10,683 nucleotides of DNA from contig CAIMNF010000545.1 of the NCBI GenBank assembly GCA_903842755.1, positions 1 through 10,683 of the forward strand. Reading direction: 5' to 3'. Made by a program: the position numbers and the translations under genes. Source of the stretch: Oligoflexia bacterium (GTDB lineage: Bacteria > Bdellovibrionota > UBA1018 > CAIMNF01). The notes below the pieces were generated by a model. The model saw only the letters and a program-made list of their open reading frames with translations, searched no databases and was not told where the DNA came from. Each line of letters starts with the position of its first letter. The first letter of the stretch is position 1. Positions 1 through 4,996 of this stretch are shown piece by piece.

Positions 1-14
1 ATAAAATGGGCAAC

Positions 15-1502
15 TTATCCATTCGCGCTGACATGCTCACGGTCCTCATTCCGTTTTCTGACCAATTGGGCGGCACTTTCAATCGAAGTGGGATAATCTC
101 CGTTCAAGCAAGCCATACAGGGTTTAATCGCGTTTGCACGGCCGCTTTCGGAAGGTTGGATTGCGGAAACCAAGTCCTCGACCTCTTGATAAATTAAGGC
201 ATCCGAGCCGATTAAATTCCGAACCTCTTCCGCACTTCGACCGAAGCCTGCTAATTCCTCTTGCACTGGAAAATCAATTCCATAAAAGCACGGGTACTCA
301 ATTTTCGGCGCAGTCGAAACAAAATAGACGCTCTTCGCTCCAAACTGCCTTAAGACTTCGATCAATTTGCGCGACGTTGTCCCCCGCACAATCGAATCAT
401 CGACGAGCAAAATATTCTTGCCTTGAATCTCACTCACCACGGGCGCTAACTTAAGCTGGACTGCTTTTTCGCGCTTATCCTGCGTATCTAAAATAAAGGT
501 TCGGGTAATGTAGCGATTCTTGATTAACACTTCCCGATACGGCAGACCCAACTCTTCCGCAAGCGCAGTTGCAGAAATACGCGAGGTTTCGGGAACGGGC
601 ACGACAACATCTGGCGAAATAGCGCCTCGCTTAATTTGCTCTTTGACGGACTTTGCTAATTTCTTGCCCAATTGAATGCGCGCTTGATAAACCGGCGTGT
701 GTTCAATCGTCGACTGAGGTGCCGCAAAGTAAACCCATTCAAACATACACGGCCGATGAGGCGCTTCTTGTACTTTTGCCCGCGACACTTGTCCATCGAG
801 GGTAACGGCAATAACCTCCCCTGGCTTCACTTCGGTAAAATGAGGGTAATCTAAGAAAGTCGCTACGCCGCTCTCGGAACTAAATAAATGACTGACTTTT
901 CCGTCTTCGTTTGTTTGGGTCGCGTGAATCAGAGGCCGAAGTCCATTTCGGTCGCGAAACGCAACCAACCCATACCCGGCGATTAAGGTAACAATGCTGA
1001 AACTTCCTACGCAATGGTCAAAAACTTCTTGCGCCGCCGATACGATGGAATGAAAGCTCAGTTTAGGCCCCATTGCTTTGCGCGAAAGGGCCTCTGCAAA
1101 CAAATTCAAAATCACTTCCGTGTCCGAATGAGACAGCGGATGCCGCCGAAAGTTATTTTTTAAGTCGTCGCTCAGTTGTTGATAATTTAAAAGATTGCCG
1201 TTATGCACCATACCGATGCCGTAAGGATAATTGGTCAAAAAGGGCTGCACGCTACTCAGCTCACCTTTTCCCGCCGTTCCATACCGTACATGGCCCAAAG
1301 CCAAGGACCCCGTTAAAGTGGAAAGATTTTGGGGGTTAAAAACCTGGTCGACTAAACCTAGGTTTTTTACATAATGAAACCCGTTATCGTCATGTGTAAG
1401 AATTCCAGCCGCATCTTGCCCGCGATGCTGTAGGAGGGTGAGCCCCATTAAAACCTGATGACACGCTTTTGGAGTGCCGACCACTCCGATTACTCCGCAC
1501 AT
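15..1502 (-). CDS. purF: Amidophosphoribosyltransferase (glutamine PRPP amidotransferase)
   Basis: PurF makes 5-phosphoribosylamine from PRPP and glutamine, the first committed step of purine synthesis, in the cytoplasm. The protein has 495 residues, normal for the family. It starts MCGVIGVVG, so Cys2 is exposed as the N-terminal nucleophile of the class-II glutaminase domain (about 1-235) once Met is removed. RNGLRPL is at 185-191 and SSES at 208-211. The phosphoribosyltransferase domain follows, with the PRPP loop LLVDDSIVRGTTS at 365-377. Four cysteines (C252, C405, C462, C465) fall in contexts matching the [4Fe-4S] ligands of the Bacillus-type enzyme, but there is no N-terminal propeptide. 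The family's usual YFARPDS reads YFAAPQS (258-264). An AGAGG Shine-Dalgarno 7 bases before ATG fixes the start. No pur neighbour is visible. Confidence 0.97.
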   Translation of the reverse strand: MCGVIGVVGTPKACHQVLMGLTLLQHRGQDAAGILTHDDNGFHYVKNLGLVDQVFNPQNLSTLTGSLALGHVRYGTAGKGELSSVQPFLTNYPYGIGMVHNGNLLNYQQLSDDLKNNFRRHPLSHSDTEVILNLFAEALSRKAMGPKLSFHSIVSAAQEVFDHCVGSFSIVTLIAGYGLVAFRDRNGLRPLIHATQTNEDGKVSHLFSSESGVATFLDYPHFTEVKPGEVIAVTLDGQVSRAKVQEAPHRPCMFEWVYFAAPQSTIEHTPVYQARIQLGKKLAKSVKEQIKRGAISPDVVVPVPETSRISATALAEELGLPYREVLIKNRYITRTFILDTQDKREKAVQLKLAPVVSEIQGKNILLVDDSIVRGTTSRKLIEVLRQFGAKSVYFVSTAPKIEYPCFYGIDFPVQEELAGFGRSAEEVRNLIGSDALIYQEVEDLVSAIQPSESGRANAIKPCMACLNGDYPTSIESAAQLVRKRNEDREHVSANG

Positions 1503-1540
1503 TCGTCTACCTCTTTTTTACCTCTTTTTGTGCCTCTTTT
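1503..1540 (-). promoter_or_regulatory. purF ribosome binding site with triple AGAGG repeat
   Basis: Read on the minus strand, the last 38 bases before the purF ATG hold three A-rich copies of AGAGG. Their cores are at 1533-1537, 1521-1525 and 1510-1514, giving steps of 12 and 11 bases. The copy nearest the gene (AGAGGT) sits 7 bases from ATG and is a well-placed Shine-Dalgarno. The two others are too far away to start purF directly. They could be standby ribosome sites, binding sites for a regulator spaced about one helical turn apart, or simply duplications in a purine-rich tract. Confidence 0.6.
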
Positions 1541-1607
1541 CGAAGACCCTTGCCGAATTGCGGATCCGGGTCCTGATCGTGAGCCCCATTTTTTGGTTTG
1601 TTCTCCG

Positions 1608-1637
1608 GTTATAGCAACACAGCGGCGCGATTGACCA
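1608..1637 (-). promoter_or_regulatory. Candidate purF promoter (extended -10)
   Basis: On the minus strand there is TGCTATAAC, an extended -10 form (TG, one base, TATAAC; hexamer 1613-1608). An 18-base spacer separates it from a weak -35, TGGTCA (1637-1632). Transcription would begin near 1601 and give a leader of about 100 bases ending in the AGAGG tract. No purine riboswitch or PurR box was recognised in that leader. The -35 matches consensus at only 4 of 6 positions, so this is a candidate only. Confidence 0.35.
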
Positions 1638-1792
1638 TCTCTATTTCCAGTTTTCTAGACTGCCGACCGTTCGCGCGTACCGAGTCAGCTCCTTGATTTT
1701 CAAAACGCAAGAACAAAATCAAACTCAATGAAAACAGTTGTTGCAAATTCAACCGAATCCATTTAGCGTGACTTGGTTGGAAATAACAGAAA

Positions 1793-1812
1793 ACTCCTGG
1801 GGAGGGAGTGCT
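1793..1812 (+). promoter_or_regulatory. Strong Shine-Dalgarno inside a small hairpin
   Basis: GGAGG at 1801-1805 lies 7 bases before ATG 1813, an ideal Shine-Dalgarno. It selects this ATG over the in-frame ATG at 1738, which would place 25 extra residues ahead of the signal peptide. CTCC (1794-1797) can pair with GGAG (1801-1804) across a 3-base loop, or ACTCC (1793-1797) with GGAGT (1805-1809). Either pairing would partly hide the ribosome site. Confidence 0.7.
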
Positions 1813-2811
1813 ATGAATAATCAAAAAAAACGAAACAGTTTTAAAAAGAACGTATTAAATAAATCTGCAAACGCAATCGCGGTACTAGCCCTCGGATCAA
1901 TCCAGTTCATGGGTTCATCTGCGTTTGCCGTCAATGGGTTAATGAAAACTCATTTTGGCAATGCAATCAGCCAAACTGAACAAACAGGATCGACCAGTAC
2001 CGGAGACAACAACCCAAGCGGTACGCCTAAAGTGCAATATTACGGCGGCCCAGTAATTCCCAACGTATTGATTCATGCCGTTTATTGGGGAAATGCAATC
2101 CCCAGCAATATTAAAGACAATGCTCCGGACTTTTATGCAACGATCACGCAAAGTTCATTTATGGATATCGGAAAAGAATACAGCACGGCTGGAATTGTTT
2201 CCACAGGCGGCCAAAGCACCAATCAAGTGATTGGCCGTGGTTCCTTCGGAAAAACAGTAGAAATCACTCCTTCCGTGACCAATAAATCCGTGATTGACGA
2301 TTCGGACATCCAAGCAGAAATCGAGAAGCAAATTAACTCAGGCGCACTACCTGCTCCTACAGACAACACTCTTTATATGATTTCCTTTCCGAAAGGCCTT
2401 GATATTACCATCGATGACGGTAAAGGCGGAAAAGCAACGTCTTGCCAACAATTTTGCGCGTACCACATGGGCTTTACTACAAAGTCTGGCAAAAACGTTT
2501 TCTACGGAGTAATGCCGGATATGAGTAGTTTTGCTTGTGCATTTGGCTGCGGCTCTGGCTCGGCTTTTGACCGGTTTTCTGTTGCAGGATCACACGAAAT
2601 TATGGAAGCGGTTACGGACGGATTCCCTACTCCCGGCGACAAACCTTCTTATCCTCAAGCCTGGAATACAGATGACGGACAGGAAGTAGGCGACCTTTGC
2701 CAATCCAATACGGCAACTTTAACGGGCGGTAAGGTCGAATATCAAATTCAACAAATTTGGTCTAATCGCACGAACGCGTGCACAACCCAGCCCACCTACA
2801 GCAAGCAGTAA
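1813..2811 (+). CDS. Secreted PHI-1/EXORDIUM-like protein with HExxE motif
   Basis: This is a 332-residue exported protein. A basic N-terminus (KKRNSFKK) leads into a hydrophobic stretch (about 20-35) and a Sec signal-peptidase site after AFA39. The mature part has YYGGPVIPNV at 76-85, H261-E262-x-x-E265 followed by A-V-T-D, EVGDLC at 291-296, and WSN at 316-318. As I recall, this order matches the plant phosphate-induced protein 1/EXORDIUM family (YxGGP, then HELAE, then EIGDLC, then a Trp near the end) and its bacterial relatives. Six cysteines in the mature part (211, 215, 242, 246, 296, 323) could form disulfides. HExxE followed by a Glu/Asp cluster could bind metal, but proteolytic activity is not established. 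The gene is monocistronic, followed by an intrinsic terminator. Family membership is likely; the substrate is unknown. Confidence 0.8.
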   Translation: MNNQKKRNSFKKNVLNKSANAIAVLALGSIQFMGSSAFAVNGLMKTHFGNAISQTEQTGSTSTGDNNPSGTPKVQYYGGPVIPNVLIHAVYWGNAIPSNIKDNAPDFYATITQSSFMDIGKEYSTAGIVSTGGQSTNQVIGRGSFGKTVEITPSVTNKSVIDDSDIQAEIEKQINSGALPAPTDNTLYMISFPKGLDITIDDGKGGKATSCQQFCAYHMGFTTKSGKNVFYGVMPDMSSFACAFGCGSGSAFDRFSVAGSHEIMEAVTDGFPTPGDKPSYPQAWNTDDGQEVGDLCQSNTATLTGGKVEYQIQQIWSNRTNACTTQPTYSKQ

Positions 2812-2840
2812 TCTTTTCTAAAAACGGTTTAAATACGGGA

Positions 2841-2877
2841 GCCCCAAAAAAGACCTGGTCTATTTTTGGGGCTTTTT
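2841..2877 (+). terminator. Intrinsic terminator of the PHI-1-like gene
   Basis: A 15-base left arm (2841-2855, starting GCCCC) pairs with a right arm (2857-2872, ending GGGGC) containing one bulged A. The loop is tight, centred on T2856, and the stem is followed by TTTTT at 2873-2877. It lies 30 bases after the stop codon. This is the clearest terminator in the window. Confidence 0.92.
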
Positions 2878-2880
2878 CGC

Positions 2881-2909
2881 TTTACATTATCAGACCATTA
2901 TGATACAGT
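2881..2909 (+). promoter_or_regulatory. Candidate promoter giving a leaderless mRNA for the 2916 gene
   Basis: TTTACA (2881-2886) is a 5-of-6 match to the -35 consensus. After 17 bases comes TACAGT (2904-2909), a 4-of-6 match to the -10. ATG follows 6 bases later, so transcription would begin at or next to the start codon. No Shine-Dalgarno precedes this ATG. An overlapping better -10, TATGAT (2899-2904), lacks a correctly spaced -35 and would leave a leader of only about 5 bases. Confidence 0.5.
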
Positions 2910-2915
2910 ATTGAC

Positions 2916-3551
2916 ATGCAAAACTTTATTCGGATCATTTACTCAGTCCTTATCTCAGGAACAATCGCCTTGATAGCCCATTCGACCTCGTCCTTTGCGC
3001 AAACGACCATTGATTCATCCCCAATTGATTTTGAAAAACAAGATGCGGAATCCTACGGTAAGACCAATAACCTGGATTACGACGAAGAATATCCTTATGA
3101 AAACGTTGCTCCGATGACTGAACAAGAAAAACAGGTACAAGATCGCAAAAATAATAACATTCACCAGTGGCAATCTTGCCTGAAAGTGCGTTTTTTAGAT
3201 GAGTACGAAAACAAACGCGATCGATATAATCACACCGTGAACGTTAATGAATTTTTAGACCAACACTCGCGCGAAAGCGCGGACGAACGCGCCCTGGCGG
3301 CCGCTAAAATTCTTCCACCGGCCAAGCGCTGTCAAATTACGTTAATTTTGTCTGATTGGCTGGCCTGGAAACAAAACGGGGGAGATCATCCCTCCCTAGA
3401 CCGAACAGACCACCACGGCGGCGCAAGTTGGTATGCACGGCCCTTCTTACAGCTACTCGATTCCGTTGAAGCTGCGTTTGAGCGAAATCCTCTTGTGGAA
3501 TTAGAGCGCGTTTCGGCTTTTAAATTACAGATGTCCGTACCCCTAAAATAA
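2916..3551 (+). CDS. Hypothetical secreted protein
   Basis: I do not recognise this 211-residue protein. Residues 1-28 form a Sec signal peptide (hydrophobic 5-21, cleavage likely after SSFA28). The mature part opens with an acidic, Tyr/Asp/Glu-rich stretch (about 32-72). A charged helical region (about 73-140) follows, with only two cysteines, C88 and C139, which could pair. A section containing DHHGGASWYARPF lies at 165-177. There is no lipobox and no further membrane segment, so a soluble periplasmic or secreted location is likely. The gene stands alone after a terminator, and its stop codon lies inside a palindrome shared with the converging DUF3014 gene. The start is the only ATG ahead of the signal peptide and fits the leaderless promoter. 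Confidence 0.8.
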   Translation: MQNFIRIIYSVLISGTIALIAHSTSSFAQTTIDSSPIDFEKQDAESYGKTNNLDYDEEYPYENVAPMTEQEKQVQDRKNNNIHQWQSCLKVRFLDEYENKRDRYNHTVNVNEFLDQHSRESADERALAAAKILPPAKRCQITLILSDWLAWKQNGGDHPSLDRTDHHGGASWYARPFLQLLDSVEAAFERNPLVELERVSAFKLQMSVPLK

Positions 3552-3566
3552 ACCGGCGGTTTATTT
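3546..3566. terminator. Perfect palindrome holding both convergent stop codons
   Basis: AAATAAACCG (3546-3555) and CGGTTTATTT (3557-3566) are perfect inverted copies around one central G. The plus-strand stop TAA (3549-3551) lies in the left arm and the minus-strand stop TAA (3563-3561) in the right arm, with only 9 bases between the genes. As RNA it could form a 9-bp stem with a GGC loop in either direction. The GC part is short and there is no separate U tract, so calling it a bidirectional terminator is tentative. Confidence 0.45.
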
Positions 3567-4358
3567 GACGAGAAACAATCGGATCTCGCGCAACTTCGCT
3601 TTTAATTGGGCGGCATTTTGCGGTCCCATTCGTAGAAAAATTTTCTGACCTGCGGAAAGAGCTTCCAGCTTTGGGTCGCTGAACTCGTAGAATACTTTGG
3701 GTTGAACTAAGCCAATTCGCCCTGATTCCGTTGGAGCAGCTAACAAATGATCAATCACTTCAACCAAGCGATCATTAAAATAGCCTTGTGTGCCCAAGTC
3801 CCGAAAGGCCGCTTGAAACAACGGATAATAGTGCTCATAAGTGCTTACCCATTTTTGGCTATCGATTTGACACAGAAATTTTACATACGGCTTATACCGG
3901 ACATAGTTTTTCTCACTCAGCCAAATCGTTCCGTCTTGCTCCTCTTTGACAAACTCGGTTTTGAGTAGTTTTAAAGGCGAAAACTCAACCGGGAATTGCT
4001 TTCCGGTTGCATTGTCAATCGTCACTACAATTCTTCTGATCAAATCGCGATTCAAATTGGCCAGGGCCTTTTGACTCCCTAAAATCTTGGCTAAAGCGTC
4101 TTGAAAGGAAGCATCGCTTTTGTCTAACACCGGAAGGACTTTTGCTTGCTCCGCAATTTCGGCCTCGGATCCAGCCTTATTTACAGGATGTAAAAATCTA
4201 CTCATTGCGGGACCGGGCGTTGCCGAAGCTTCAACCTTGGGCGCATGTTTAACGGGAGTCACGGTAGCAACGGGCGGCTCTGCGCGATCTTTTAAAACAA
4301 AATAGTAACCGCCAACTCCCACACCGGCAACGAGCAACAGAACAAGAAGTGCTTTCAT
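3561..4358 (-). CDS. DUF3014 family membrane-anchored protein
   Basis: This is a 265-residue protein of unknown function. It begins MKALLVLLLVAGVGVGGYYF, a single N-terminal membrane anchor or uncleaved signal, followed by a Pro/Ala/Thr/Val-rich linker (about 25-55). The rest matches DUF3014 as I know it: LPVLDKSDASFQDAL near 75-89, RDLIRRIVVTIDN at 104-116, YKPYVKFL at 155-162, YYPLFQAAFRDLG at 177-189, YFNDRLVEVIDHLLA at 193-207, and LSAGQKIFLRMGPQNA at 234-249. The body probably faces the periplasm. I chose ATG 4358 over the in-frame ATG at 4394 because the longer form puts 12 polar residues before the anchor. It would also place the start codon inside a good -35/-10 pair. The gene is divergent from pal and convergent with the 2916 gene. 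Family is confident; role is unknown. Confidence 0.85.
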   Translation of the reverse strand: MKALLVLLLVAGVGVGGYYFVLKDRAEPPVATVTPVKHAPKVEASATPGPAMSRFLHPVNKAGSEAEIAEQAKVLPVLDKSDASFQDALAKILGSQKALANLNRDLIRRIVVTIDNATGKQFPVEFSPLKLLKTEFVKEEQDGTIWLSEKNYVRYKPYVKFLCQIDSQKWVSTYEHYYPLFQAAFRDLGTQGYFNDRLVEVIDHLLAAPTESGRIGLVQPKVFYEFSDPKLEALSAGQKIFLRMGPQNAAQLKAKLREIRLFLVK

Positions 4359-4365
4359 ATCCTCA

Positions 4366-4394
4366 ATTTTAGGTGGCAAAGCAGTTGAAGTCAA
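4366..4394 (-). promoter_or_regulatory. Promoter of the DUF3014 gene, predicted leaderless
   Basis: On the minus strand, TTGACT (4394-4389, 5 of 6) and TAAAAT (4371-4366, 5 of 6) are separated by exactly 17 bases. ATG 4358 begins 7 bases after the -10, so the expected transcription start is at or beside the A of ATG. The GAGGA just before ATG ends one base from the start codon, too close for a standard Shine-Dalgarno. This is the best promoter match in the window. Confidence 0.65.
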
Positions 4395-4413
4395 TTCAGC
4401 ACTAGGCTAGCCT
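4385..4413 (+). promoter_or_regulatory. Candidate pal promoter, overlapping the divergent -35
   Basis: TTGAAG (4385-4390) and TAGCCT (4408-4413) are 17 bases apart, and ATG 4420 follows 6 bases later. Both boxes are imperfect (4 of 6 and 3 of 6). The -35 shares bases 4389-4390 with the -35 of the opposite gene, so RNA polymerase could hardly occupy both promoters at once. No Shine-Dalgarno precedes pal. Confidence 0.4.
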
Positions 4414-4414
4414 A
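4403..4414. repeat. 12-base perfect palindrome at the pal -10
   Basis: TAGGCTAGCCTA is its own reverse complement. It covers the proposed pal -10 box and ends 5 bases before the pal start codon. This position would suit a dimeric repressor's operator, but no regulator is assigned. Confidence 0.5.
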
Positions 4415-4419
4415 TCCTT

Positions 4420-4917
4420 ATGAACAACCTAAGGCCACTCTTGCTCACGTCAATATTCTGCGGTTTTTTTATGATTTCTTCCTGCAGCCAAGCACCTAAA
4501 AAATCCGACGACTCGCAAGGGCTTAACCCCGTCAAAGAAGGAACGGACCGTCGTTCGTCCGACCAAGGAACGGCGATGGGCTTGCAGACCGTCCATTTTG
4601 ATTTTGACTCGGTTAACCTGAACCCGGACTCCTTGGAGATTTTAAAAAAGAATGCGGAAATTTTAAAATCAAATGACGAGATCAAAGTGCAAATCGAAGG
4701 TTACTGTGACTCACGCGGGGGAATTCAGTATAACTTGGGATTGGGCGACAAAAGAGCGAAAGCAGTCGTAACTTTTCTTCGAAAACTGGGCGTAAATTCG
4801 TCCAAACTGAGCACAGTCAGTTACGGGAAAGAGCGCCCATTGGATCCGTCCGAAACCGAAGAAGCCTTCGCTAAAAACAGAAGAGCTAATTTTGTAGTCA
4901 CTGCACCTCTCAACTGA
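4420..4917 (+). CDS. pal: Peptidoglycan-associated lipoprotein (Pal-like, OmpA C-terminal domain)
   Basis: Pal-type lipoproteins anchor the outer membrane to peptidoglycan and work with the Tol system. The protein has 165 residues. A short signal peptide ends in the lipobox ISSC, giving lipidated Cys22; Ser23 at +2 does not signal inner-membrane retention under the E. coli rule. A polar linker (about 24-55) precedes the OmpA-like domain (about 57-162). That domain opens HFDFDSVNL and holds the peptidoglycan-contact region GYCDSRGGIQYN (94-105), with D97 and R112 at the positions that bind diaminopimelate in OmpA/Pal. The stretch STVSYGKERP (131-140) and the late KNRRANF are Pal hallmarks. The usual GHTDERGT reads GYCDSRGG here. 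tolB, tolA and tolQR are not next to it, so it may be a Pal paralogue. The start fits the lipoprotein signal. Confidence 0.85.
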   Translation: MNNLRPLLLTSIFCGFFMISSCSQAPKKSDDSQGLNPVKEGTDRRSSDQGTAMGLQTVHFDFDSVNLNPDSLEILKKNAEILKSNDEIKVQIEGYCDSRGGIQYNLGLGDKRAKAVVTFLRKLGVNSSKLSTVSYGKERPLDPSETEEAFAKNRRANFVVTAPLN

Positions 4918-4961
4918 AGTGGTTTCAATTCTTTAAAAAACAAAGCAAGCTCGGAAAATAA

Positions 4962-4990
4962 AAGACTTTTACACTCAGATATGTAATACT
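4962..4990 (+). promoter_or_regulatory. Weak candidate promoter of the helicase gene
   Basis: AATACT (4985-4990, 4 of 6) or the overlapping TAATAC (4984-4989) ends 6-7 bases before ATG 4997. The sequence 17 bases upstream (AAGACT, 4962-4967) is a poor -35. No Shine-Dalgarno is present before this ATG, which is the only ATG ahead of the conserved core. No hairpin terminator was found between pal and this gene, so transcription might also continue through from pal. Confidence 0.25.
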
Positions 4991-4996
4991 CGGTGC

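Larger units (their letters stand above)
1503..1812. other. Divergent intergenic region between purF and the PHI-1-like gene
   Basis: This 310-base region has no convincing gene. Reading left to right it holds the purF leader and promoter candidate, then about 150 bases before the plus-strand gene, ending in that gene's Shine-Dalgarno. The stretch 1693-1722 contains an inverted repeat, TTGATTTT (1693-1700) and AAAATCAA (1715-1722), separated by 14 bases. It might be an operator but could be chance in AT-rich DNA. A possible plus-strand promoter, TTGACC (1631-1636) with TAGACT (1656-1661), has a 19-base spacer and is weak. A 70-codon minus-strand open frame here overlaps the plus-strand gene's start and has no supporting signals. 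Confidence 0.6.

Noticed and set aside
1438..1590. Exact 12-base repeat GTGAGCCCCATT at 1438-1449 and 1579-1590
   Set aside because: A few exact 12-base repeats are expected by chance in a window this long, and one copy is inside purF coding sequence.
1693..1722. Inverted repeat TTGATTTT / AAAATCAA as an operator
   Set aside because: Arms are AT-rich with a 14-base gap, and a match this good could occur by chance in a region of this size; noted only in the intergenic entry.
1609..1824. 71-codon minus-strand open frame in the purF intergenic region
   Set aside because: It overlaps the start of the PHI-1-like gene, has no ribosome site, and its sequence has no protein-like pattern or family match I recognise.
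2911..2916. TTGACA as a -35 box at the start of the 2916 gene
   Set aside because: It overlaps the start codon and has no -10 box at a workable distance downstream; it would make RNA lacking the start.
4359..4394. Longer DUF3014 start at 4394
   Set aside because: It puts 12 polar residues before the membrane anchor and places the start codon within the -35 box.
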